Shown piece by piece: positions 1-13,500 of a stretch of DNA of 64,000 bases (positions within the stretch are counted from its first letter, which is position 1; the number at the start of each line of letters is the position of its first letter). This stretch comes from Spongilla lacustris (Eukaryota; Porifera; Demospongiae; Spongillida; Spongillidae), in the NCBI GenBank assembly GCA_949361645.1, contig OX442424.1, forward strand, positions 5,469,473 through 5,533,472, in the 5' to 3' direction. The position numbers and the translations under genes are program-made. The notes beneath the pieces are model-generated. The model saw only the letters and a list, made by a program, of their open reading frames with translations, made no database searches and was not told the DNA's origin.

Positions 1-454
1 AGTTCAAGCTGTTCTGAGTCAGACATTGTGTTTTTCATCTTTCATGCTGCTATATTTGAAATACTATACATGCTGTGTATATACTTGTATGCCATCTGAA
101 AGGTTATAGTCAAAAAGCAAATTAAATTGTCTCAATATGTTTTGTAGCATACATATACATAGAACCAAATTGTCTCCCTAAATATATATATATTGTAATT
201 ATAATTATAATTATTGTAATATGCATGTATGCAGGACATATATATATATTATTCTTTTATCAGTCTCGGACAAAAACAGGCTGCCTAAAGTTGTCTGTCT
301 AACGGACCAAAACAGGCAGAGTAGGACCATTTTGGGCAGCCTGAAATGGTCCGGTGGACCATTTTAGGCATCTTGATTTGGTCTGCCGGACCATTTCAGG
401 CAGCCTAATTAGGTCCGCCGGACCATTTCCGGGTAGGACAAAATTTGGCGTGAC
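1..454. other. AT-rich flank with short GGACCATTT repeats
   Basis: There is no gene here that I can support. Positions about 180-250 are AT-rich with a run of ATAT. Between about 296 and 432 the motif GGACCATTT followed by GGCAGCCT recurs four times with small changes, partly in inverted form. The homology to copy B starts just after this block. Confidence 0.5.
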
Positions 455-656
455 ATACCTACATCTATAAGTACATGTATACCAGACACGGCATGTGTGC
501 GTAATACATGTATAATAGAACGAATGTGCGCGGAGCTGTATTTGATTGATTTACGGACAATTACAAATGTGTACCATAACAACGTGCATGCCGTTGCCCT
601 GACGATATGGCGAGGCGTCCTTTTCATGCATATCGTTCCTTCTGGCTGCCGGCATT

Positions 657-1910
657 ATGCATCGTATTAAAAGAGCGCTCATTGCCCTGTGTAGAAGTGT
701 GGCATCGTGTGTACTTGGAACAAAGCGGCAACCTTCGGCGGCTTCGCATTCCAAGCGTCATGGCGGCATTGCTGATCGCACCTCGAAGCTTGCAACTGTG
801 GAGCAGAATTTGAGTACTTCAAGCGTAAGATCCCCGCATGGAAGTTATGTATTCAGTAGCTTGAACACACGTAAATATGTTTGCCATCAGATTTGCAGTG
901 GCGATAGTATCGAGCCAGTGCGAGGTCCCTAAAACATTCCCCATCAAGGCTTTCAAAGCATGAATTGTTTCTCGTGTTCCAAGAAAGGCTTCCGCCTATA
1001 GGAAAATCGAAATACAGTTCGCTTCTTTTGCTACATGTAAGGGAATTATGGACAGTAAACTACGGTGTACCATGTGATAATGTATATGTAGTTTAATAAC
1101 CCCAGTTTCTATACGTAGGATCTACACGTATCTTCTTCAAGGTCCACCTCTCTACCATCTGGCTTAAGTGATCGGCCTGTGCAACAGTATAGCAAAAAGC
1201 GTTACTTCACTCACAGAAGCCTGACCCCCACCACTATTGCAAGTCTTGATACACCACATGTGTCTTCAGTGATGTCTGATGTCCAGACCAGCAGCTCTAG
1301 GTACCAAGAAAAGATGGGGTGCAAGGGATGTGATAATAGTGTTTCCTCCATCTCCAGTAGTGATGCCTTCTCTTACCAAAAGACATCAGAGCTAAAGAAG
1401 AGCCTATGTGGATTGTACTTGGTGATGGCAGACTTTAATTTGCTGCCACTAATGAGTGCGACATCTCGGTGCATGTGGGTGAGCAAGTGACGGTATGGAA
1501 TCAAGACAATCGGCACTGGTTTTGGATCATGAGGCAAACAGCAGAGAATGAGGAAGGATTTGTTCCAAGCTGCTGTCTACATGAGATAGCCACCATATGC
1601 ACCAGTAAGTGGACAACAATCACTTACAGATACACACATGTACATATAAGCTTGTATGGAACTGACCTTGGATGAAATATGTAGTAATGGTGTGAGGTTG
1701 TACTTATGTGAGGAGGTGGGAGGTGGGGTGGGGTGATCTTTAGACTTAAGGAAGTGGATTGAGGTACAATATAATTCTTAAGTTGAAAGGTGAGATGAGA
1801 TTATCCTTACATCTATACATTCCATGCTTACTATACTCTTTTCCTCTCATCTTACTCAGAAACTGCTCTCCAGCCTCCACCTCCTGCTCAAAGAGTATGA
1901 TGGCTCAAGT
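657..1910 (+). pseudogene. SH3-domain protein gene, copy A, frameshifted and interrupted
   Basis: Three exons can be traced: 657-824 (ATG, 56 codons, donor GTAAGA, phase 0), 1119-1604 (acceptor at 1117-1118, donor GTAAGT) and 1860 onward. Exon 2 encodes a Ser/Thr-rich linker followed by an SH3 domain (GLYLVMADF start, HWFWIM tryptophan strand, GFVPSCCL end). Compared with copy B, exon 2 has five extra bases (AATTT, about 1437-1441), which shift the frame inside the SH3 domain. Exon 3 has one extra base and is cut at 1910 by a transposon. Exon 1 is open here, whereas it has a stop in B. I read this as a decayed paralogue; what the protein bound is unknown. SH3 domains bind proline-rich peptides. 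Confidence 0.75.
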
Positions 1911-3746
1911 CGAGGGGGGGGCAAAAAAAAAAGTTATAGACACCATCCCAAAAATTCTTAAAACCAAGGGCCAGGTCAACCCCCCCCCCCCCCCCCTCCG
2001 CCTTCGACCACGCCCATTTTTCGACCACGCCCCTTAAAATAATTACGTAATCGACAATTGACCACACCTGCAGTTAAGATAATATTACAAATTGAAAGCA
2101 GGCTTCGTTGCAGATTGCTGCTGTAGGTGTTGTCACTTCGTCGCTTGCAGCTGGAGACGCTGTTTCACTTGTACCATAGAATTTCGTGATACTCAGTCTC
2201 TCGTGCCATGACGTAATGCACAGGCTGTAGGCCTATCGAATATTACATCCCTGCCCATCAATTAAGGTTTGTGGTACTCCAACAAGATTTTGAAGAACGG
2301 CACGCATTATCGTTCATGACTCGGTAAAGTACTCGTTTAAACAATAGCAGGCGGGGCATGCTCGAGTGAGGCGTGACCTCATGCATGTTACTTAGTACCA
2401 GGTGTATCCGTGGCTTACTTAGTAGCGTCATAGATATTTAAGTAAGGGGATTGGAAACGGATCAATGAATCTAATTAGTCACGTACAGTCCATGTTACGC
2501 CTACAATTAAAAATTCATATCGTACGCAGCAGCTGTTTTGGACTATAGGGACCGAGACGTCAGGATCACAGGTTCACATCGTTGCGAGTGGTATATGGAC
2601 AAGCAAAGCCTGGTACCCAAAGCCTTTGTTTTCCAGTCATACTTTCTTCTACACACTCGTAATGTCTTATACCCATTGCTTAAAAAATAATCAAAAATCG
2701 ATAAATGCTTCTCTCCTTAGCTTCGTTACCTCTCCTAAGGCGATACGGTTAAAGGGAAAATGACAGCCAATAGGCACGTAGCACACTGTGCACATCTATA
2801 ATATGCAACGTTTAGCGCGCCAGCACCTGTAGAATCGTAGAAAAAGGTACAGTGCCAAAGTAACTCCATTTACGCTTCTTACGTACTAGAATGGAGGTTG
2901 CGAAGTAAAGAACAGTCCGCCGTGCACAAAATTAAGGAAAGGCATACAGATATGACCTACCAACGACATAGTAGTAACAGAATCGCGCTGAGATGAACTG
3001 GTCAAAAATAAAAGGTACAGTCCGTAACCGAGTCGCGTAAGGTACTAGAAAATCGCGTTCAGCAAGCAAACAATAAGAGCAAAGAGCCGTGCCAGTTAAA
3101 GAATGGCTTACAGACACGTAGGAAGATGTAATATGACGTTTTAGGACGAAAACAAATCACACAGTAGCAGCAGTTTTCAAGTCTTCATTGGTTTAAGGGT
3201 AATAATAACCGTGTCAAGGAGTGTACGTGTACAATCATGCGCTCACGTGATGCGTTTCCAATCCCCTTACTTTAATATCTATGGTAGCGTTATTATAGTT
3301 TTTATCTTTACATTGCTTTGCGACGCTTCAATTGTTGCACTATTGGTTAGTGAATTGGTATGAAGGCCACGCCCACGAATTGTGTCTCAGTCACGTGATA
3401 ATATGCTTTCCACAATGAAATAGCTTACAATCGCACTAGATAGGCAGTTAAGCCATATCTTTGCACGAATTGGACACCCATGAACACTACAAACAATATG
3501 ATTCCATCATTATGTTGCTGTAGTGCGAGCTAAAGTTCCAAAAAAAAAATTAAGAAAAGTGATGAATTTTTTTTTTTTTTTTTTTTGGCCAAGACCCCCC
3601 CCCCCCCCCCCCCCCTAACTTTGATACCTCATAACTTTTTTCCCTAGACCCCCCTGAAAAAAAGAATAGCATATTCGTGATGCTCTCAATGAGCTCTTCA
3701 AAGTTGGGGGATGGTGTCTTCCACTTTGTTTTTTGCCCCCCCCTCG
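1911..3746. mobile_element. hAT-like non-autonomous DNA transposon with 8-bp target duplication
   Basis: Inverted ends start CGAGGGGGGGGC on both sides and continue for about 40 bp with few mismatches (left about 1911-1950, right about 3706-3746). The flanks are an 8-bp direct repeat, GCTCAAGT, at 1903-1910 and 3747-3754. Copy B has the same exon sequence with a single GCTCAAGT and no element (about 50008-50020), so this is an insertion after duplication or a clean loss in B. There is no long ORF; poly-C and poly-T runs lie near both ends. An 8-bp duplication fits the hAT superfamily (also P elements). About 970 bp remain once the nested element at 2429-3284 is removed. Confidence 0.8.
2429..3284. 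mobile_element. Nested MITE-like element inside the hAT-like transposon
   Basis: Inverted ends begin CATAGATATT and run into AGTAAGGGGATTGGAAACG on the left (2429-2465) and its complement on the right (about 3250-3284). They are flanked by the direct repeat TAGCGT at 2423-2428 and 3285-3290. About 856 bp, with no convincing ORF. It inserted into the outer element, so it is the younger of the two. The superfamily is not clear from a 6-bp duplication. Confidence 0.7.
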
Positions 3747-4579
3747 GCTCAAGTACTCAAAAATCCAGCCCACTTTCCAGTCCAACTACCATTTCAGCAA
3801 ACCACTGACTGGGATAGACATGCCAGTGTGAATTGATCACCTGCTCCATGTCCTTGTCTAGTTATGAGAAGTACTTTAGTATATGTTAGTAGTGTGCCAA
3901 TATTTGTATAAACTATAATATATGTAAATTGAATGCATAAGTGTATTAAATGTTTAATTAGCTGTACATTTCATTGCAAGTGGTACTGTCCTTTGCTTGT
4001 CCTGCAAATACAATTGCAAACAAATAGGTGCACAACATTACAAAAACTGCTCCAGTGACATGCACATGTACATGTATAGCCCATCAATACTATTTTAATA
4101 GTGCAGTGCTACACAACCTGAATTCTAGTACAATACCGGGCCATTCTAAGGTATCATGCAGCATGCAGCTCATACAAAGCTTCATGCTGATGGGGAGCAA
4201 GATGGATGACGGAAACAGGTGTGAGAAAATACATGCATGAGGTATGGTCTAAGCATCATGCATTGTCCTTGCATGCTGATAAAGTGAAAGCGTAAAAAAA
4301 TTAGATTGCAGAATTTCAAAAATATCTGTGAGAAGAAAGCATTATAGAATACAATAAAGCTACCCACACAACATGCACAGCTAACCTGTACCACATGAGA
4401 CATTAATGAAAATAACACAGTTTCATTCTGCAATATGAACTTGTATTGTGCAATATAAACGTGCATTGACAGACATGCCCAAACGCGCAAAAAACCAAAC
4501 ATAAAGATGACGTCGATCGAAACACAAGAAACAAGAAAAATGTTTCATTACTGTATGCAGAAGGGACATCATAATCCTT

Positions 4580-7500
4580 TCATCCTCTGGATATTTTAAT
4601 GATCACTGCTACAAGTAGAGAGAGAAAAGACCAAGTGATATGTGAGTGTCCCCATGTGCCCATGTGAGTGTGTACCCATGTGTGTGCCCATGTAGGTGTG
4701 TAGCCATGTGAGTGTGCTCATGTGAGTGCCCATGTGTGTGTGCCCATGTGTGTGTGCCCATGTGTGTGTGCCCATGTGTGTACCCATGTGAGTGTGCCCA
4801 TGTGTGTACCCATGTGAGTGTGCCCATGTGTGTACCCATGTGAGTGTGTACCCATGTGAGTGTGCCCATGTGTGTACCCATGTGAGTGTGCCCATGTGTG
4901 TACCCATGTGTGTGCCCATGTGTGCACCCATGTGAGTGTGCCCATGTGCGTACCCATGTGAGTGTGCCCATGTGTGCACCCATGTGAGTGTGCCCACGTG
5001 TGTACCCATGTGAGTGTGCCCATGTGTGTACCCATGTGAGTGTGCCCATGTGTGTACCCATGTGAGTGTGCCCATATGTGTACCCATGTGAGCGTGCCCA
5101 TGTGTGTACCCATGTGAGTGTGCCCATGTGTGTACCCATGTGAGTGTGCCCATGTGTGTACCCATGTGAGTGTGCCCATGTGTGTACCCATGTGAGTGTG
5201 CCCATGTGTGTACCCATGTGAGTGTGCCCATGTGTGTACCCATGTGAGTGTGCCCATGTGTGTACCCATGTGAGTGTGCCCATGTTTGTACCCATGTGAG
5301 TGTGCCCATGTTGGTACCCATGTGAGTGTGCCATGTGAGTGTAATAAATAGAGGTACTGTACACTTGTACATGTAGCAGTGTACACGAGAAATATTATAT
5401 GCAGCAATCTATGTGTACATGTACATGTACATGTAGATGTACACTGATTATTTACACTACATCATAGTTACATGTACTAGAACATACCAATGATGATGAT
5501 GAGTATGATGATTACAATGACAGCAATAACCAACTTCCACTACAGAACAAGAGTGTGTGAGGTGAGTAGCAAGTGTGCACATGTGACAGTGCATGTGTGT
5601 GCATGTGAAATGTGGGCATGCAATCAAGTTGTATGCAGGAAGAAAAACAAAACCATGATACAAAAGACACAGGTCGGCCCAATGTGACTTGCCTTGCACT
5701 GCTGCCACCACAGCTTGTGCTGAAGTCGTCTTGAACTGTGTCTGAACCTAGTGGCACTGTCAGCCAGCTCCCCTGTATGTAGGAGGTACAGGCATACATA
5801 AATGGACAAGTCCCCTCACTGGACCATCCCACCAATCAGATCACTGACAGGTGAAATGTAGTACATGTGCAGTGTACAAATTAACATTGATTTGATACAA
5901 GCAATCAATAATAATTGCTCTCTCCCATGCTTAGCTATAACACCCAGCCCCCCCCCCCCCCCCCACCCCTCCCTCCTAACACTGAGACCAACTCCAGTTA
6001 CCCAGGTCAAAGTTAAATGGTTAGGTCATGCAGGAGGGGTAGATGCCCAAAGGGTGGCACCTGCCATTGATGTACACATATGACCACAATGCAACTGGTC
6101 AGTCAATGCATACAAATTATATTGATTGCAATTGATTGCAGCCCACCTACGTGTACAAGTATGTGTGGACCGCACCATATCTTTTAGGAGACAGCTGAGT
6201 GTGAATGAAGGTGTGGCTTTTCCCAGACCTTAGGCTCAATTATGTGCTCTCATTCACCAAAACATTAAACCAATTTTAGCACTTACACTGTAACCCACAT
6301 AGTAAGAGTGCAAACCCAAATTCATTGCATGAACAAAAATATCAAGCAAAAGCAAACATCAAAATTTCTTCCTGGACTCATATGTATAAGTATTTGAAAC
6401 CTCTGGTAGCCTATCACCATCTAGGCCACTGACTTAAGCATGCAAGTATCCAGAGATATCAGTTCACTTCTATTGCCTCCTTGCTTTAAAGGCTCTCTGT
6501 GCTGCACAACAAGGAATTGAAGCACCAACTAAATTAATATTTTTCATACCATGTGTGAGTATGTGTGTGTGTGTGTGTGTGTGTGTGCGTATATGTATGT
6601 GATTGTGTGTGTGCATGTGTTGTGTGCACAAATGGATCCAGTTTTTTCTAAGCAATTTACAACACCATTATACATGTACATTTTATGGTTGTGGTGTTTG
6701 GTTTCTGAACTTATTCTAAAATGAATTGTAAGATGTTGTGGACTAAAATAGATCACCTCATAAGTCTGGGGACCAGATGACTGGCATTCAGCAGTCAGTC
6801 TGGCCAAGGGTACATGTACATGTACACATGGCCAGTGTATATGCCAAACTTCTGCTGGTTATTGATTTGGATTGTTTATATAAAATTCATCTTGCTATGA
6901 ATACAATTATAGTCTGAGTAGTCTGGGGACCAGATGGATGGCATTGCTAGAGTGCAAAAAAAGTCATAGATTGCCCAAACCATGTCATAAAACAATGCAA
7001 GTACTGAATGCCCTCATTTCATGTAAATGTAACGGACTAACCTGATGGAGAAGTGTTAACTACCCTAAAGGTGTCGATTGATCACGTGCATGTCATGCCT
7101 CTAGAACATTCTGTGATATATATAAGTTACTATACTTGATACATAGGTGTGCTTGTACTGCCATTTTTATGATAAAAGGACAACCTGTTACATTGGCGTA
7201 GTCAGCAGGATGGCTAGCCGACCTCTGATCGTGCCTGAGGTATTCTGCGGCGATGGCAGTTGGGGACAATGGATCTATCATTTTGAGAGCGTAGCGAAAA
7301 TCAACAAATGGGACGATGACCACAAACTGCAGTGGATCACCTATGCAAATGGTGGCTGTTGACATCCTTGGTCCACTGCCACGGACATCAGCTGGAAATA
7401 GATATGTCCTTGTGGCCGGAGACTATTTCACTAAGTGGATTGAAGCATACCCAATTCCAAACCAGGAAGCTGTAACAGTGGCACAGAAGCTGCTAGATGA

Positions 7501-10500
7501 GATGTTCTGCCGCTTCTCCTTACCTGAAAGACTACACTCGGATCAGGGAAGGCAGTTTGAAGCAGACATAATCAAGCAGTTGTGCCAACTCCTACAGTTT
7601 GAAAAGACAAGGACCACTCCATACCATCCCCAGTCGGATGGCTTCATTGAGAGATTTAACAGGACTCTCTTGAATATGCTCAGCACCTGTTTAGATCACC
7701 ACAATTCTGATTGGGATATGTATGTGAGCAAAGTCTGTATGGCATACAATTCAAGCGTACAAAGCACGACAGGCTACTCCCCCTTTTACCTCATGTTTGG
7801 CAGGGATGCTCGGTTGCCAACTGACATCATTCACGAGCCCCCCCAGTGCATTGCTGACATTCCTACGCAACAGTTGTACGGGCAGTATGTTGTGAATCAG
7901 CAAGAAAAGTTTCTTAAAGCCTTTGAGGCTGTGCGGAAGAGTATCTCTACTAAACAATGCCATCAGAAGCAGCTGTACAACCAGAAAGTGCATGGGGACC
8001 CTTACAGACCAGGGGACCTTGTGTGGTTATACAACCCAGCAGTTGCAAAAGGCAAATCAAGAAAACTTCACAGGCCTTGGAAAGGACCTTACCAGGTCCA
8101 TGCAAAACTATCGGATGTGAATTATAGAATTCAGCACACAGGTAACAACAAATTCACAGTTGTCCATTTTGATCGGCTAAAGCATTGCCCCCCAAACATC
8201 CGATTACCAGGAAAGGTGCACCCCCCTGCACCTGAAAAGAGGTCAGTGGACTTAACACCCCCAGGGACGTCCCTAGAACTGGTGGAAAATGAAGATGGGC
8301 TGGACCCTCAAGATGGTGATGATACAGCTGATCCCCCTGCCCCAGCAAACCCCCCCTGCTGATGATGAGCGGCGGTATCCACAACGTGCAAGACGGCCTC
8401 CAGATCGATATTAAGTAGAATAAATCCGGGACGTATTCTTTGAGGAAGGGGGCATATGTAACGGACTAACCTGATGGAGAAGTGTTAACTACCCTAAAGG
8501 TGTCGATTGATCACGTGCATGTCATGCATTCTGTGATATATATAAGTTACTATACTTGATACATAGGTGTGCTTGTACTGCCATTTTTATGATAAAAGGA
8601 CAACCTGTTACATAAACTTTGAAGCCGACATGTATTTTGCATTAGTATGGAGTATACTAGAACATGTAATAATTTAATTTACATCATGTATGAATGCAAT
8701 GCGTTATTCAAATCCATGATCAATTGAACCTAATCAGTACAATTAGCATAAAATACTGCGTGTGAGTTATAATATACTTAGAGAATCAGAACATAATCAT
8801 AATATGAAACACACAAAACACACACAAACAACTACATACGCGAATAACTGTCCTGTTGGGTTGATTGGGGGTAGGAGCGGACCAAGATTGATCGAGCATT
8901 AGCTCTAATCAATAACAGGCTGAGGCGGCCATATAGCTCAGCTACCACCTTAGACTTGGGGGTGTTACCACAAATGGCTAACCGTGAAGCCACCTGCGAG
9001 AAGGCCTTTAATGCCTCTGGTCCCCAGGCCCCATATTTCTCCACTGCCAATGGTACACATCGCCAACCCAACTCAGCACACTTGAGATCATTTTTGTTGT
9101 TTTCTGTGCTCAGCTGTCTTTGCTGAAAACCCTGGTACATGCCCGCTTTCAGCATAGTGTGTGAATTAAGCAGTGATGCAACGTAATGTCAAAGGCAGCC
9201 TAGGTGCCACAATCAGACTAAACAATATTATAGAGGATTTGACTTTTCACTGATTTTATAACCACAATTATACATAGCAAAATAGTTAAAATTAGAAAGT
9301 GGGGAGATTTGTACTTGGCGATAATAGTAGTAAATATTTTAAAGCTTTTTTGGGAAAAATAATTTGGTATTTATATTTCTGATTATAATATACCAGTACA
9401 GACATTATATTATTACATTTATCTTTTTATATATTCACTGTAATCTTAGTTCTCTCCAAGTCTGGACCTCAGTACATGTACTATGTGGCCCTCTACACAC
9501 CCAAACATATATTCTCCGGCCTTTCTGCATATATTCTAAATTCAAAATTGCTAGTGTTATTGGAGATTAATGTCTCTACAAATGACATACATAACCAAAA
9601 GGTTAAGTATACCGGGTGTCCACAAATGAACGTAATTAACCATTTTAATTTTTACATACATTACAGTAGTTGGGCAAACACTATAAATTCAATTAGGTTT
9701 AAATAAATTCTAAGCATGCAGTTAAGAAATTATATCAAAACTCTCATAAATCAAAGTATTCAAAACCCTCGATTATCAAAATTATTCAATATTAAGGTTA
9801 GAGATAATTGATTTAATAACCACTAATAAGTAATGCAAGATCTGAATATGCAGTGGAATAGCATTGATTTCAAGTTACGGAGTTCAATAGTAGGCTATTA
9901 TCTTTTAAGACCATAATTCACTTATAAGTTGTTAACTTGGTTGAAGTTGCTAAAGTATAATCACCACCACTAATTAGGGAATTATTAAATGAAGTAGGAA
10001 ACACCTTTCTTTTTGGTATTGAATCATGCAGTGGTCAGTTATTAAAACTCAAAGTTCATTGAAATTGTAGTGGCCTTTTAGCATTTTCAAGTTTTATTAT
10101 TTGTTTTGAATATTAACTACTGAAACGCCAATGAAACTGCCTGCAGTTTCTAAATGGTGTGTTGAAATGTACATGTACATGTACATGTGGCTCACGCCAA
10201 ATGATAGCACATGTTGCAAGAAACATTCTGTGCTGATATGGTAGATGTTAAAAAAATCTCTACATGTATATGTACGCATTAAAGTTATTAGCCGTTAATA
10301 AAACTATTTGTATTTATACATATACATTGTAAATATACATGTACACATGTAGGTGTGTAACCACATACACAAACACATCGTGTGATAGCTACATGTAGCT
10401 GTGTGTGCATGTTTAGTATTAAAAACTTTCATACCCAAGGCTCCATATGACTCAACAACTGATGGAACACATACCAATCCTATCATCATTGTTGCTGTGC

Positions 10501-13500
10501 AATGTAAAATTCACACTACACTCTCAAGGTAATTTCAATGATTAGTTTCTCATCATTATCCACATGTCTGCACTAAACCTTAGATTATTGAAATATCCAT
10601 ATCATGTGATGCTACTTTATTATATAACGAGCCTACATGTACTACCCCATTGTGTTTGACTGGAGGACTTCCTACATGTACATGCAGGTGGCTCCAGCTC
10701 TGAAAGGACGTATATAGCTACTTATTAAATATGTGAACATTATTAATAATTTAATAGTGAATAGTTACTGCTTGCCTACATCCTTTTTGAAACAAGGCAA
10801 ATGAGTAGCTAATAATCCAATTTGCATGGCCTTGAATATATTGCAGGCCACATGTGTTAAGGGACAATTATTCAATGTAAATTCATAACAACGTTATTTA
10901 CATTGAATGTACATTACCATTGTTTTTTGCGATCGCGCATACATGTATTTTGAATGAAATGTTTATAGAAAATTACAGGCATGATGTCCTCAGTTAAAGA
11001 TATAATTTAATGATTTTAGCTTGCCATAGGTAAAAATGTAACACCCTAATCAAGATTAAATGACCACTCATTTCAAGGTGGAGGGGTAATTTGTCAAGTA
11101 CAAGTACAATGCTCTTTTATACATTAATATTTGGCAGTGTGCTTAATTTTGTAGAAGTTTGAGTATACCTTGAACTTCACCTAACTGCTTTCCATGCCAG
11201 TAGGATTTTAATGACTAAACACTTACATTGTGTACCTACATGTAGTTGTGGTACATTTTTAAGCAGCTTTCCCTTGATTGTGGGACACCTAACCAGTCAA
11301 TGGATTGGCTACAGTATATCACTTAGACGGTACATATAGATTACATAGACTGACATTTACATTTAGTACACACATGTACAACTGTTAGCAATGTCACATT
11401 ACGCTCATCTTAACACACAATTGTAGGATATATTTTACATCAATAATCAATTAAGTGAACATATCAGTTGCTATGCCAACTATAGTAACAACAATCACAG
11501 TACAAAGCCCAGCACCAAGCTGACCTGCAATGCCCCCTGATGATGAGTACCGATAATGAGTACTCCAGGCCAAGTTTCAGCAGCTGCAGTCCCCACAATA
11601 AAATAATTCAACTCATCATGGTACAATGTACATGAGGAACAAAACTGATTTTTCAGGACACTAGCTTTTAGCCTCAGCCTACATGTAGTTCTGTTAGGCT
11701 ACCAGAGATCTTGATTACAGAAGCAAACATGTAACTAAGAGTCCAGCAACTTTGGTTTTTTCACCTAACCTCTACCCTTCCTCCTTAGCACGTGGACCTG
11801 TGGCATCCCATGTAACAAGTTAACCACATTTCCAAGGAAGTGGCAGTGTGACCTCACCTCCTATGGAGACCAAACGTGCTAACAAACACAATGACTCTTA
11901 CATTGTGGGGTTTCAATACCCTGCATGTGCATACACAAGTACATGTACATGTATATGTACATGTACATGTATATGTACATGTACATGTATATGTACATGT
12001 ACATGTATATGTACATGTACATACACACTTTAACCTCCAATTTGTGCACAAAGGAATGCCGCGTAAGATGGCCAATTTAAGCAGTTGCAATTTCATGCTT
12101 GCATTGCTGGACGACAAAAAAACTTCTTTATTCAGGTTATTGTGCATCAAAGGTTTTCATTTCACTATTTCATTCCTTGTAAAATTGCATTTCACTGACT
12201 TTTTAGTTTCTGAGGTAGCAGGAACCAAGATAAGACAAAGGTCGCAGTTGAGATGGCAAACTTTTCCTTAGCAATCGCAAATCAACAACAACAATGTCAT
12301 ATATTTTTTCAGGATCACTGACATTACTCTAGAACAGTAAACATGTTTCCAAGGCAAATACATGCATGCATGATACTCAAAGCATGTACAGACTTTACTG
12401 TGCCACAAAAGATCATAGTGCACATCAAAACTGCAGGTACAGTTGGCATCCAGATATCACCAGGTGCCAGTACAGTGTACATGTAAATGTACAATGCACA
12501 CACACACACACATGTTCATACACAGGTAGAATACTTAAAAGGTGTGACAGTTTCCTATCATTTGGAAAATGCATTCAATCTACACACAAACATGTACATG
12601 TACATGTTCATACAGTATACACAAGTAGAATACTTAAAAGGTGTTACAGTCTCCTATTATTTGAAATTGCTTGTGTCTTGTGTCTGTCTCTGCACCTAAT
12701 TTTACCACATTAGTAACCTTGGTACAAGATCACTTTTGACCCTAATCAGCATTGGTAACCTTGGAACAAGATCACCTTTGACCCTAATCAACATGCACAT
12801 GTACATACAATTGTACATGTATGTCTGTACGAGGACTGTACATGTACACTGTAGATGACTGTATCAAAGATGTCTACTGCATTCCTTCATACACATAAAT
12901 TACACTGCGCCCAAAGCAAATACAATATACATGTAGACATCATACGTTCAATCACACATTGACCACACACCTTTTGCCACAACACCATGATAGCTGCCAT
13001 CACACCATGATAGCTGCCATCACACCATGACCATGATAGCTGCCATCACACCATGATAGCTGCCATCACACCATGATAGCTGCCATCACACCATGATAGC
13101 TGCCATCACACCATGATAGCTGCCATCACACCATGATAGCTGCCATCACACCATGATAGCTGCCATCATACCATGATAGCTGCCATCACACCATGATTAC
13201 TGCCATCACACCATGATAGCTGCCATCACACCATGATAGCTGCCATCACACCATGATAGCTGTCATCACACCATGATAGCTGCCATCATACCATGATAAC
13301 TGCCATCACACCATGATAGCTGCCATCACACCATGATAGCTGCCATCACACCATGATAGCTGCCATCACACCATGATAGCTGCCATCACACCATGATATC
13401 TGCCATCACACCATGATAGCTGCCATCACACCATGATAGCTGCCATCACACCATGATAGCTGCCATCACACCATGATAGCTGCCATCACACCATGATAGC

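Larger units (their letters stand above)
7028..8612 (+). mobile_element. Internally deleted Ty3/Gypsy LTR retrotransposon
   Basis: Two LTRs, 7028-7192 (165 bp) and 8457-8612 (156 bp), both start TGTAACGGAC and end CCTGTTACA. By eye they are identical apart from one 9-bp indel. The left LTR is followed by a likely primer-binding site (TTGGCGTAGTC at 7193) and the right one is preceded by a polypurine tract (GAGGAAGGGGGCA, about 8442-8454). A 4-bp target duplication TAAA flanks the element. The interior keeps about 42 codons of gag and then jumps straight to integrase, so protease, RT and RNase H are deleted. It is absent from copy B (about 52795). It could only have moved with proteins supplied by another element. 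Confidence 0.92.

Noticed and set aside
607..813. 68-codon ORF starting MARRPFHAYRS, open in both duplicates (also 48691-48897)
   Set aside because: It overlaps the presumed SH3 first exon in another frame and has no splice partner. Equal length in both copies follows from few indels. It could be an upstream ORF, but nothing supports a protein.
4596..5407. Three overlapping His/Thr/Met-rich ORFs (and similar ones at 50819-51241)
   Set aside because: They arise from the CCCATGTG minisatellite, which is intronic in the VAMP gene; amino-acid content is just the repeat read in three frames.
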